From Chalara sp. BL73 (Eukaryota > Ascomycota > Leotiomycetes > Helotiales), in the NCBI GenBank assembly GCA_918026815.1, contig CAKJVC010000169.1, forward strand, positions 1-28,209: a stretch of 28,209 nt of DNA, read 5' to 3'. The first letter of the stretch is position 1. Every line of letters starts with the position of its first letter. Made by a program: the position numbers and the translations under genes. The notes below the pieces were generated by a model. The model worked only from the letters and a program-made list of their open reading frames with translations, was not told where the DNA came from and searched no databases. This document shows positions 10,921 to 20,347 of this stretch, in pieces.

Positions 10921-11724
10921 TTAGACCGAAGTATATTTGCTGCTGCCCTTATCTTCCTCAGTCGTCTCGTGTAGCTGGTTATCCTTCTCCAGCTCTACCT
11001 GTTCTGCCAGCACAACACGAATCATGTAGAAGGAATCGACGAAAAGCTGTACGCCAAACGTGATGCCCAGTAACCAGAAACTAATACCGCCATTCCACGC
11101 CAATGGCCCAGTTTTAGTTGTATGCATAGCTGTTGGCAAGATAAAGATAACAGGCGAAATTAAGTTGATGAGGGCAACGAGTCTCGGCACCGGGCGATTT
11201 GGTCGTGTGTCCTTGATAATGGCATATGCCCATGCCCAATTTTGGATGAAGAATGTGGGCCAGGGCATCATTGTCGTGAACCACCACATATCGGTCATGA
11301 CTTGTGTAATTTCAGGGTTGCGATCTAGACGATAGGTTGCAGTCGCTAATACCATCGCGCCCAACATCCAGGTGAAGATTCCGGCCGAGCACGATGCCAG
11401 TTGAGTTGTTGCAATGATTGGATGCACACCAGGTACGGCCCGGATCTGATGCGAAATGAGGGCTGAGAAGGGGAGGTAGAACATGCCAGAACACAGCTGA
11501 AGGCCGACGGCTACATGGGCGCCTTTCACATTACGCTCCCAGAAGTCTGTTGTCTGTTCGGCTGTCCAATACGGCTTCATCGGTGCAACATTATGAGCAG
11601 CGACGAAAGTGAAGGCGAAAAGAAGAAAGGAGAATGCGCCGCCCGCCGCACTTATTAGCAGCACAGTTTTCGTCGAGAGAGCGTTGGACTTCGCAATGCG
11701 GTTAAAAATGGACTCTGCAACCAT
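10921..11724 (-). CDS. Integral membrane protein with about six transmembrane helices, function unknown
   Basis: An intact, intronless minus-strand frame. The first in-frame ATG is at 11724 and gives 267 residues; the frame extends upstream only through a TTG, so Met at 11724 is chosen. Hydrophobic segments are TVLLISAAGGAFSFLLFAF, HVAVGLQLCSGMFYLPF, a stretch with LASCSAGIFTWMLGAMVLA, WWFTTMMPWPTFFIQNWAWA, LVALINLISPVIFILP and ISFWLLGITFGVQLFVDSF, so about six helices. The C-terminus is hydrophilic and charged (VELEKDNQLHETTEEDKG) and probably cytoplasmic. Trp, Pro and Phe are conspicuous in helix four. I do not recognise a named family; it resembles uncharacterised fungal membrane proteins found near metabolic clusters, but that is an impression. 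A TATA box (11898-11891) lies about 170 bp upstream, which supports this being an expressed gene. Confidence 0.75.
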   Translation of the reverse strand: MVAESIFNRIAKSNALSTKTVLLISAAGGAFSFLLFAFTFVAAHNVAPMKPYWTAEQTTDFWERNVKGAHVAVGLQLCSGMFYLPFSALISHQIRAVPGVHPIIATTQLASCSAGIFTWMLGAMVLATATYRLDRNPEITQVMTDMWWFTTMMPWPTFFIQNWAWAYAIIKDTRPNRPVPRLVALINLISPVIFILPTAMHTTKTGPLAWNGGISFWLLGITFGVQLFVDSFYMIRVVLAEQVELEKDNQLHETTEEDKGSSKYTSV

Positions 11725-11890
11725 GATGGCGGTGTTGGTGTCGTTGATAGTGTGGTGAAGGGCCGAGATGTTAGAGGGGTCAGATGTAGGAAGAAACTCG
11801 TCGAAGGTTGAGTCGCGCTTTCTTTGAGTGAGTTCGCTACAGTAGAACTGTGCTCTATCATATCTCCCCAACTTCCCCAGTTTCTTCCCT

Positions 11891-11898
11891 TTTATATA
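11891..11898 (-). promoter_or_regulatory. TATA box of the membrane-protein gene
   Basis: Read on the minus strand the sequence is GGTATATAAAAGGG, a consensus TATA element about 170 bp upstream of the ATG at 11724. This leaves a normal-length 5' leader. Confidence 0.55.
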
Positions 11899-11924
11899 CC
11901 GTTTGGATTTCTGGAGAGCCCTGA

Positions 11925-11959
11925 AGTCGGCTATGTTCCCCAGCTCTCTCCAGCCGACT
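11925..11959. promoter_or_regulatory. Inverted repeat AGTCGGC/GCCGACT upstream of the TATA box
   Basis: AGTCGGC at 11925-11931 is matched exactly in reverse complement at 11953-11959, with a 21-bp spacer and another CCGG just beyond. A second CCGAC-N4-GTCGG lies at 12061-12074. CGG-containing inverted repeats upstream of a TATA box fit Zn2Cys6-type regulation, but no factor has been assigned. Confidence 0.35.
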
Positions 11960-12074
11960 GCCGGAAATCACAAGTCTGGACGAGGTTCGGTGTTCGCCAG
12001 GGGCTCCATTCGGATTTGACTCATTAGCCGAATATTGTTGCATTCTGCTCTCGGCCATTCCCGACGCGGGTCGG

Positions 12075-13411
12075 CGGTAAGCAGTTCAGTATAATATCAT
12101 GAACATATAGGATGAGTGGGGTAATACATCAAACCACCAGAATAGGGACAGGCATAAAAACGCTAGCAGAGACGCAAATTGTGGGCTATCAATCCACACA
12201 TTCAAATTAATATTACTAAATACTGCTCTAGTTACTGACTGCAGCCGGAGCCAATACCCAGTGATATAGCTGATACACAATTTCGACATGTAGCACCCTC
12301 TATAAACGGGCTCTTGTTTCGTACTTCTCCCCTTCGTTAAGCCCTAAACCTATAGTCCCATTAGAGTCTCTAATCTTGCATGCCTTTCCTTCGCTACTAA
12401 CCGATTTATTAAACATAACCATGCTCTGGCTACATGTTCCCCTTAGCACCAGGTGAGTCTATCGCTATGGTTTTATATTTTATCTCTTTATCTTTAAGCT
12501 TCTCCTTCGCCTCTTTTTCTTTCTATTCTAATTCGGACCTTACTATTTCCTCTTTAATATCTTCTTTCTTTTTTTCTCATTATTTATAAGGTTATTTTAC
12601 CTGTAGTTATAGCGTTATTAGTTAAAATAATAAAGTTGCTAGTATAGCTATTTTAGTGGCTGCTAAATGCTAACTAGCTTAGAAGAGAAAATAAGAAATA
12701 GTAAATAGAAAGTCTATTCTAACTATAAAACAGAGTATAGATTACTTGAATATTATTTGAGAATCAGTCCTATCAAGTGATAGTCACGTGAGTAGACTAT
12801 AAGCAAAACTATATTGGAATAGTTATAGGGGATAGGGGGTTTTAGCCGAAGATCTAAAGAGATATAGGTAGGTATTAGATAGACTGCCCCCCCCCCCCAA
12901 CCTCTCCCCTACGCTTTTTATATCTTTCGTACTAGACCTATGGATTAGCCTCCGAATACTATCTGAGACGTACTACCATATACGGTTGATACTGGTGGCT
13001 ATCTGAGTCGTTACATCTATAGTACTAGTTGGCCTGAAATTTTTAGGTGTGGAGGGTAATGTAGAGTGTGGGCGCTTTTGACAGACCGGAATTCCAGCCG
13101 CACACGAACGCATACAGCAATAATTGCGACCTGCGTAGTTACAGCCATCATGCATAGCCACGTCACGAGCATCCCTGACGAGGAAACTCGTGTTTAAGCT
13201 CTCTGAGCTGAAAAGGGTGTGAGGGATATAATTGAGTATGGCGGTGTCACAGAGGTGACTGGGACGAATCCACTAAGTGATACAAGTTCTGAAACTCTAG
13301 TTAGTAGTAAAACTTTCTCCCATCATCAGGCTGTTCAGATCTCGGCCACAAACTTGGAATCATCTGAGATGCGCTCAGTATCAAGAGTAAATCATTGACA
13401 AGACCATGTAA
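12075..13411. other. Gene-poor region with low-complexity sequence and possible transposon debris
   Basis: No intact gene is visible. It includes pyrimidine-rich sequence at 12470-12590, AT-rich sequence with many TAG/CTA words at 12590-12780, a run of 12 C at 12887-12898, and ordinary sequence to 13411. The pyrimidine-rich part is annotated separately as a possible transposase-tail relic. Confidence 0.45.
12420..12600 (-). pseudogene. Possible relic of a Lys/Glu-rich coiled-coil tail, transposase-like
   Basis: On the minus strand one frame reads KEEIVRSELE, a stop, then KEKEAKEKLKDKEIKYK, a charged coiled coil interrupted by a TAG. Such Lys/Glu-rich tails are common at the C-terminus of fungal pogo/Fot-type transposases. 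The surrounding sequence is enriched in TA and CTA words, as in a mutated repeat. No DDE catalytic core or terminal repeats could be found, so the assignment is tentative. Confidence 0.3.
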
Positions 13412-14110
13412 GCATCCAAAAACCCGCCCCTCCTCAAACGGCAAAACGAGACGACAATTTCGCAGCAAAAGACCGCCGAGATCTCCACGGCTCAACTCCG
13501 GGCTGGCAACGTTGGTGTGTGGGCAAAAGTTTCCAGCACTGGCGGTGCCAACATCGGCCTCTAGTGGACTAAGAAACACCACGAAATCTTCAACTTTGAA
13601 AAGGTGGTGACAGTCGAGTTCTGGCCAACCGACAAGTACATTGTAGATATTCTGTCAGACGATACGGTCGAGCATCTTGCAACTCACAAGATACAAGCCT
13701 TTGTATCTGATCACGGGGATCAAGGCTGTCAGAGGAGCAAAGGCAAAGACAAAGATTCCTCGCTCGATGCAAATGTATCTCTCGAGGGCAATGCCACTGC
13801 ATCGTCGGTAGGCGCAGCCCCACTGTCCGCTGGTGTCAATGCTGGACAAAAGTAGAAGAATAAGCTGGGCATCAGTTTCGAAGAATCCAGCGATTTTATG
13901 TTTGCATTCAGAATTAAAAGGATCAAGGTCAATAAGAAGACGCTTGCTGCCCGGACCAAAGATATGACGAAAGGAGCTTTGCTCGAAAGCGATGATGTTC
14001 TCGCTAGCTTGCCGTTCACGGTTGAGTCTTGGAATGATGCCGGACCAGAGAGTATTAGTGGTGTTGGATATGATAATACTGCAATCATGGGCTGCTGCGA
14101 GGATGTTTAG
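13412..14110 (+). pseudogene. Unknown fungal protein gene, interrupted by two in-frame TAG codons
   Basis: A single plus-strand frame stays open from 13412 to the TAG at 14108 except for two internal TAG codons, at 13562-13564 and 13853-13855. Reading past them gives one sensible protein: AEISTAQLRAGNVGVWAKVS, then TKKHHEIFNFEKVVTVEFW with PTDKYIVDIL. A Ser/Lys/Asp-rich linker follows, then FMFAFRIKRIKVNKKT and GALLESDDVLASL, with the C-terminus CCEDV. The segment order resembles small fungal proteins of unknown function containing a 'FRIRKI...GALL' segment, but I cannot name the family. No clear start is found: an ATG at 13406 is followed directly by a TAA unless GTAAGC there is a splice donor. 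There is no sign of intron boundaries around either internal TAG. It is most simply a recently inactivated gene, with both stops one C-to-T change from CAG. Confidence 0.5.
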
Positions 14111-15152
14111 TGCATCATTAGAACTGCCACCAAGCGCCTTGACACTGCATACCTTAGTCCTGGCTGGGGAGACGACGGGCGGTATTTTTGGCGTAGAGAT
14201 GTGCCCATACGTTCGGCCGAGGAATAATCTTCACAGCCCGCCTAGTGAATTGTATTTCTGGATTCTCACTGGTGGCTGTAATAGCTACTAGCAAGCAGGA
14301 CAAAGTGAAGAACAGAAACTTAAACATTCTCAGCTAAGTTCTTAGTTCGTATAGGATAAAATTGGAGAGGCAGAAAAGGCTCTGGGCTGCCTTACAGTCT
14401 TGTACTCTAAAAAACTGCCCCCCGGTTAGATTTCTGGTCACTTGGCCAGAGATGAAGGTTCCCCTCGAAGAGTGGAGAATGTTGCGGAGAAAAGCTTCTC
14501 TAACTTTATGAAGTAGATTAAATCCACTGAAAACTTTTTCCTCGAACAACTAGGTCACCAATCCGATAAGAATGAAGGTCACAAGCTTCGAGCCCAGGAT
14601 AAAATCAGGGTATAATCGCCGAGGAAAGCTTGTTCTAATAGTGGAAGTGCGGTGGACAGTTTAGGCTACTCGGATGGCGTCCGACAGTATCTTGCACAGG
14701 TGGAAATCACTCGCTGCAGGGCTGAATTAAAGTCACGATCCGGGGCAATGTCATGCTCTAGCGAGGGATTCCATGCGGGCTATGTCGGTCCCTCGTCCTG
14801 TCTATAATTTATCAAGCATGATATTCACGAACCAGGAGCTCCAAGCTCACTTTGCACTCCCAAATTAGAACAGAACCGTTTGAGTGTGGCACTGTTATCA
14901 AACGTAACCACACTACGTACGAACTCCATGGGGGAGTAAGCGGCTTGAATACCATTTCCGGCCTCTGGTTTTGGCCTTCCACGGATGCGATCGCAACAGG
15001 TGAAGATGTGGCTAGTCAGCTGATGTAATGCTTATAGTCATGTGAGCCTCTAAGCCATTTCGTTTCTTGGTCAAGGTGTACCGAATCTTATTATTTCGAT
15101 TTTTGAGGGTGTCTTACGGCTTACTCTGACTGTTCCATCCAGGGGTAACTCA

Positions 15153-15172
15153 TTCGGTCAAAAGGTTCCGAA
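15153..15172. promoter_or_regulatory. TTCGG-N10-CCGAA, candidate Zn2Cys6 binding site
   Basis: TTCGG at 15153-15157 and CCGAA at 15168-15172 form a symmetrical CGG-N10-CCG pair about 35 bp upstream of the TATA box of the hydrolase gene. A further CGG follows at 15173. The layout is that of Gal4-family dimer sites; assignment to the regulator at 5218-7496 is only a suggestion. Confidence 0.4.
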
Positions 15173-15207
15173 CGGATATTGCAATATCTTGGGCGTTCTT
15201 GATTTGA

Positions 15208-15217
15208 CTATATAAAC
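15208..15217 (+). promoter_or_regulatory. TATA box of the alpha/beta-hydrolase gene
   Basis: CTATATAAAC lies 97-106 bp upstream of the ATG at 15314. It is too close to the earlier ATG at 15242 to leave that codon with a leader, so it favours 15314 as the true start. Confidence 0.55.
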
Positions 15218-15313
15218 TTCAAGAAGTTTGTGCGTCACAATATGTTTGGTCCTATAGAATTGTTTGAATATCCTGTAATATTACAACAAAAAAATACACG
15301 CAACACTTCAATA

Positions 15314-16438
15314 ATGGAAAATGCAAAGGGGTATCTAGACCCTTTCAACCAAGAGTTTGTCGATTCTCTTCCAGCCGGAACACCTTTGGAAGAGCTCTCT
15401 GTGAAAGAAATCCGAGCGCTAGTCGAGCAATTGAGTGAACATGAGCAGCTCCCAGGTGTGAAGAGGACGAGTTTTGAAGCACCTGTTGTGGGTGGAGTCA
15501 AAACATGGCTGTATACCCCGGACGGTAGCTCGTCTGAACTACTCCCCTTCATATACTACGTTCATGGCGGGTTATGGATGGCTGGAAGGTACAGGATCCA
15601 ATCACGAACTCTTTTGTTTACGCTGATTGAATCAAAAGCATCAACACGCACGACAGCATCGCCACCGACCTAGTGTTGCGAACAAAATATGCGGTTGTCT
15701 TCCCTGAGTACACCAGATCCCCAGAAGTCACTTTTCCTGCGATTGAAGACGAGTGTTTTGCCATCCTAAAGTGGTTGACGCAGCACGGAGAAAAGAAGGG
15801 CCTGCAGAAGACCAACTTTGCGCTCGTTTCAGACAGCGTCGGAGGTGGGTCATAATTGATCCTTTAATGTGGTATGAAAGTAGTCAATCTGACCTCTATC
15901 TCTAGCACAACTTGCAGCAAGCCTCAATTTCAGATGGCAAGACACCAAGCAACGCATTCCGATCAAGTACAATGTCATGACCTGCCCAGAGCTCGAGAGT
16001 TCCACGACAAACCGCTCAACGTCTTCTGAATTCCTTTTCTTCAATGGGCCGCTTTATACTGTACCTTTGAAGCACCGAGCAATCGAGTTGTATATTCCAG
16101 ACGAAGACGATCGGACAACCGATCTGGGAAATCCAAGTCTCATTTCTGACAAGCACGCGCGCAGCTTTGGACCTACCTTGGTCATTGTTAGCTCGACAGA
16201 CCTGCTCCGAGCTGAAGGAGAAGAGTTCGGTCGAAAGCTACAACAAGCTGGTACTGAATGCGCCATAGTCATGGGGGACGGCCTGGTGCATAATTTCAAT
16301 CTCTTCGAAACCGCTAGGGCTAGTCCAACAAGTAAGGCCATCGCGAGTATGATTTCGGAGACGTTGGTAGAAAGACTTGGCGACGTCTCTCATGACTTGA
16401 AGAGCATCCAGCGTAAGAGGCGAAGAGTTGGAGCGTAA
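15314..16438 (+). CDS. Alpha/beta-hydrolase fold-3 esterase, three exons
   Basis: Three exons (15314-15588, 15639-15844, 15906-16438) give an intact 337-residue protein, typical for fold-3 esterases. Introns of 50 and 61 nt have GT...AG ends and CTGAT/CTGAC branch points. The protein shows MENAKGYLDPFNQEFVDSL at the start and YYVHGGLWMAG with His84 of the oxyanion hole. It then has KYAVVFPEYTRSPEVTFPA, the nucleophile elbow VSDSVGA (Ser158), VIVSSTDLLRAEGEEFGRKL with Asp259, and GDGLVHNFNLF with His289, so the Ser-Asp-His triad is complete. Two departures are visible: the third Gly of HGGG is Leu, and the residue two before Ser is Ser rather than Gly (SDSVG instead of GDSAG). No signal peptide, so probably intracellular. 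The family hydrolyses esters of small acids or natural products; next to a BVMO it could open the ester formed. The substrate is unknown. Confidence 0.85.
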
Positions 16439-17167
16439 GAAAATTGTCCGACGTATGTTGCAGATGTACAGTTCCTGGCGTTAAGGGTATAATTATTCGT
16501 TATTGCTACTTGGGTGGGGAATACATCACGTCTTTATTTCCGATCATTTCCGTTCCAAGTGATCCTGCCATGTTGATTTTTGTGATAAAACACAGGCCAG
16601 ATTAGTATTCAGGCGTTTGCCTCTCACGTCCGGGGACAATTAGATTGTTACTGGCATTAATCCCAGAATTCTTTGAAAAAGGCTCCAGAGGGATGACTCA
16701 TAGCTGAGCAAGAGACAGGGCCTTGAATTCCATGATGGAATACATGTCGAAGGGTAGGCGGGACAGTTCAGGCTCTAGGCCACTTCCAAGCGCTGCTTTC
16801 CTTCCCTTCTTCTGTCTGTAGCTTGGTCTCTTCATTATAACAATTGACAGCCATTCACGCCTTTGAGTCCTTCTCCCTGAGATCCACGGATCGAGATCCC
16901 TGTTCGCCTTGAGTTGTTATATTTAATGGCTTTGTGTAATGCATGGCCCTGATTGGTTCAATGGTGAGGTGGGGTCGAGATAATGTAATAACGAGGGCTG
17001 AACACTTTTGCAGGGACTACATTTTATGATCTAAAACTTCTTGCTGGAATCTCCAAAAGCCCCTATAGCACTTTGTCGCGACAATACTTCCAAGTGTTAT
17101 TCGAATAAACATAGTAGATCGTCACTACAACGTCATCCCTCGTTAAGATCCGCAGAGTTGACACACT
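16439..17167. other. Intergenic region upstream of the NLR-like gene
   Basis: No coding segment, repeat or RNA gene is evident here. It should contain the terminator of the hydrolase gene and the promoter of the NLR-like gene, but I see no distinctive element. Confidence 0.5.
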
Positions 17168-20100
17168 ATGCGCCTAATCAGTTGCGAAGACACGACCAAC
17201 CTGTTTCTAATCGAGCGCTTCGGTGGCAACATCCCTCCCTATGCCATACTCTCGCATACTTGGGGTCAAGATCATGATGAGCTTACCTACAAAGACTTGA
17301 TAAAGCATACCGGTCAGGACAAGCCTGGCTTCCAGAAGATTAAGTTCTGCGCGGAGAAAGCTTGTCAAGATGGATTGGGCTATGTCTGGATCGACACATG
17401 CTGTATAAATAAGGATAGTAGCGCTGAGCTATCTGAGGCCATTATTTCCATGTATCGTTGGTACCGCAATGCTGCAAAGTGCTATGTCTATCTAGCTGAT
17501 GTAACAATTACCTCAGAGGGAACGACTCAAAGCCGAATATGGGAACCTGCTTTTCGCGATAGTCGGTGGTTCACTCGTGGCTGGACTCTTCAAGAGCTCC
17601 TCGCTCCTGAAATTGTGCAGTTCTTCTCAAAAGAAGGTAGGGAAATCGGTGATAAGGAGTCTCTCGGAAGTGTTATTCAGGCGATTACAAACATTCCCGC
17701 ACAAGCTCTTGATAGCCACAGTGTGTTTCAGTTCTCGATCTCTGAGCGCGTGGCATGGACACTGAATCGAAATACGAAGAGAGAAGAAGATAAAGCTTAC
17801 TGTCTGTTAGGCTTATTGGAAATATTCATGCTGCCAATGTATGGCGAAGGCCAGGAACATGCTCTCAAACGGTTGCAAGATGAGATTAATAAGCGACGCC
17901 ATATTTTTGAGAGTGAGCAGGCTCCTATTAACGAATTGAGCAACGAGGCCATCGCAAGCTGGCTTCAGCCCGCAGCTGTGGAGGAGGATCTTCTTGAATT
18001 GCTAAATCTGCGCCATGGTTCAACATGTCTGTGGATCTTTGGTCAAGCTGAGTTTGAAAAGTGGCAAACTGGCGGCAATGCAGTTTTATGGCTCCACGGT
18101 AAACCAGGTTCTGGAAAATCTGTTCTCACTGCGACATTGATTGACAGATTTCGAACGGAAGGAAGGATCATAGCATATTTCTTTTGCAAGCTAGGGGATG
18201 ATACCAAGAACACCTTCGAGTCCATACTGCGTACATGGCTCTGGCAGATCCTCGAACAGCTACCCGAATATCGCCAGTTAGTCTTACAGAACAAACAAAG
18301 ACGCCCTGCAATTCGCACTCTTTTGGAAGCGGCCAAGGAAGCTTTGAAGGAAATCTCCTCGGAGACTACGAAACGTATATTTCTTGTGGTTGACGGTTTC
18401 GATGAGTGCGAGTCAGGGCCGCTCTCTGCTGAGAAGCTGTTAATGTTTGTCTCCGCATTAGGCGACAATATCTCCCTTGCTTTGACTAGCCGACCCGAAA
18501 GCAGGATCATCAAAGCTATATATCCTCGCATGCAGGACAATTGTTTTGAGATAGTCGTTACGAATGATGCAACCAGAGAAGATCTCAATGGCTGGATTCG
18601 TGCTTGTATTGGCCGAATGGGGCTCTCTGATTTTGACTTAGAATGTTCAGCAATTCGGCAACTAGAGGAAGGGGCTGACGGGATGTTTTTATGGGCCAGA
18701 TTTCAGCTCGAGACGTTAGAGGCACAGTTTGCAGTCGAAGACGCAAGAGAAGTCCTGCGAAATGAATTACCCAAGGATCTGGAAGCTACTTACGGACGCT
18801 TGCTGCTTGCTATCGAATCCAATGTTAGCGCACTTCGTCGTGCTCGAGCATTTCGAATCCTACAATGGATCACAGCGGCAAATCGGCCGTTGACCGTTAC
18901 AGAACTTGACTTTGCCCTAGGGATACAAATCGACTCAGACGCATCTCCGAAGCAAAGGTGGCTCATGCGAGGAAGTGCGGACGTCATTGACGCATGTGGC
19001 TCCTTTGTTGAGATCACAAGTCCAGGACAGATTCGCTTTGTTCATGCCTCGGCAAGAGAATTCCTTCGGAATCGAGGAGTGCACCTAGGTTATGGCCCAG
19101 TGAGCCAACCCTCAGCACTGCCATCAAATCAAGAACAGCTCAATGCCGTCTACATAGCCAGAGCATGTATGACTGTGCTGACATTCCAGGACAATGCATT
19201 TAATGACCTGTTGAACGGCTCACCTCATAACCTCTCACAATCTCCCAAGGGGGTTCAGCGCATCTTTAAAGAATGCCAATTCCTCGAATATGCCGTGTTG
19301 AACTGGTGGAAACATCTTAATGAAGTGCCGCCAGATAGCGCGGGATTCGTACAGAAGACCTTACATCGATTCTTAGGGAACTCGCAACATACGTTGAGGT
19401 TGCTACACCTCTATCAATACCTCATACAGTTTCAATCTAGAGAAAGCGACCTCCTAGACTCGACTTCTTTACCATGCTGGCAGTACATTCGTACATTTTG
19501 GAACCAACACCTAGGCCATAACCCCTCAAAACTTTTCAATCGTTGGCAGCGTTGGCATGTGGAGATGAGATTCGGGCCTCACGTCTTATGGCCACCCATA
19601 CACCTTGCAGCATTTTTCAACTTTGCAGATCACGTAGAATATCAAATGACATGTGGAGTTCCTGTGGACCTGAAGGACGAGAATGGAATAACACCACTTA
19701 TGCAAGCAGCGCATGGCGACAGTCCGGACGTTATTCGAATACTTCTTCATCACGGAGCTTCAACGCAAAGCAAGACGGTGTACGACTACACTGTCATTCG
19801 ATATGCCTGTCGGAACTCGTTGGATTCTCTACGGTTGCTGCTTCAGGCCGGTGGTCGCGTAGACGAAGTTGACAGCTTTTTCGGCCACACGGCTTTGCAC
19901 GAGATTTCAGCATCGGTGCTTTGGCACCCAGCAATATTGATTACTATCCTTGATCTACCATACACGACGGCTATTATCAATTTGAGAGATAAACGAGGCC
20001 AAACTGCACTGGATTGCGCCAATGTTATTGATCCATATTCTCTGGCATCTCGAAGCTATGACACCTCGTATGAAAGTCTCGGGGGCATCGGGGCGTTGGA

Positions 20101-20347
20101 TGGATCTGGTGCGGCGCCTAAGTTTACTGCAACAGGCGCTGGCGACTTTTTCTCTGTTCAAGGTCCGGCTGCGCTTTTCATTCTTTTTCAAGAATGGCAT
20201 GAACTAGGCATTTATGTGCCCGATGAGTGCACTTGTGAGTCTGTTATTCAATGGTTTGTAGTAATTAAAGAAGAGATAGTTCGACGGTTGGTTGACAAAG
20301 GTGCCAAAACGGCGCAACAGCGTAGGCAGGACGCACTACAGCGTTAG
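17168..20347 (+). CDS. HET-NACHT-ankyrin NLR-like protein
   Basis: An intact intronless frame of 1059 residues. The N-terminal HET domain (about residues 1-150) shows PPYAILSHTWG, GYVWIDTCCINKDSSAELSEA and ISMYRWYRNAAKCYVYLADV, then SRWFTRGWTLQELLAP. The family is known from vegetative incompatibility, where it triggers cell death. A central NACHT NTPase follows, with Walker A GKPGSGKS at residues 311-318 and Walker B IFLVVDGFDEC at 404-414, then a winged-helix-like region (RAFRILQWITAANRPLTVTE). C-terminal ankyrin-type repeats begin near residue 808 (PPIHLAAFFNFADHV, GITPLMQAAHGDSPDVIRIL, GHTALHEI, GQTALDCA). These would sense a ligand in place of the WD40 repeats of HET-D/HET-E. All catalytic motifs are present, so it appears functional. 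It sits directly beside a mutated repeat block, a usual location for fast-evolving NLRs. The sensed ligand is unknown. Confidence 0.92.
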   Translation: MRLISCEDTTNLFLIERFGGNIPPYAILSHTWGQDHDELTYKDLIKHTGQDKPGFQKIKFCAEKACQDGLGYVWIDTCCINKDSSAELSEAIISMYRWYRNAAKCYVYLADVTITSEGTTQSRIWEPAFRDSRWFTRGWTLQELLAPEIVQFFSKEGREIGDKESLGSVIQAITNIPAQALDSHSVFQFSISERVAWTLNRNTKREEDKAYCLLGLLEIFMLPMYGEGQEHALKRLQDEINKRRHIFESEQAPINELSNEAIASWLQPAAVEEDLLELLNLRHGSTCLWIFGQAEFEKWQTGGNAVLWLHGKPGSGKSVLTATLIDRFRTEGRIIAYFFCKLGDDTKNTFESILRTWLWQILEQLPEYRQLVLQNKQRRPAIRTLLEAAKEALKEISSETTKRIFLVVDGFDECESGPLSAEKLLMFVSALGDNISLALTSRPESRIIKAIYPRMQDNCFEIVVTNDATREDLNGWIRACIGRMGLSDFDLECSAIRQLEEGADGMFLWARFQLETLEAQFAVEDAREVLRNELPKDLEATYGRLLLAIESNVSALRRARAFRILQWITAANRPLTVTELDFALGIQIDSDASPKQRWLMRGSADVIDACGSFVEITSPGQIRFVHASAREFLRNRGVHLGYGPVSQPSALPSNQEQLNAVYIARACMTVLTFQDNAFNDLLNGSPHNLSQSPKGVQRIFKECQFLEYAVLNWWKHLNEVPPDSAGFVQKTLHRFLGNSQHTLRLLHLYQYLIQFQSRESDLLDSTSLPCWQYIRTFWNQHLGHNPSKLFNRWQRWHVEMRFGPHVLWPPIHLAAFFNFADHVEYQMTCGVPVDLKDENGITPLMQAAHGDSPDVIRILLHHGASTQSKTVYDYTVIRYACRNSLDSLRLLLQAGGRVDEVDSFFGHTALHEISASVLWHPAILITILDLPYTTAIINLRDKRGQTALDCANVIDPYSLASRSYDTSYESLGGIGALDGSGAAPKFTATGAGDFFSVQGPAALFILFQEWHELGIYVPDECTCESVIQWFVVIKEEIVRRLVDKGAKTAQQRRQDALQR

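Larger units (their letters stand above)
14111..15313. other. Intergenic region upstream of the intact alpha/beta-hydrolase
   Basis: No coding segment is recognisable. The last 170 bp form a promoter with a paired CGG/CCG site and a TATA box, listed separately; the remaining kilobase shows nothing I can assign. Confidence 0.5.

Noticed and set aside
10921..11871. Longer N-terminus for the membrane protein from 11871
   Set aside because: That extension begins at a TTG codon; the first in-frame ATG is at 11724 and the TATA box position fits it.
14334..14549. Minus-strand 71-codon open frame
   Set aside because: No family resemblance, no start context, and no splice or promoter signals.
15230..15313. 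Upstream start for the esterase at 15230 or 15242
   Set aside because: 15230 is GTG, and 15242 lies only about 25 bp after the TATA box, leaving no transcript leader; the family-like N-terminus begins at 15314.
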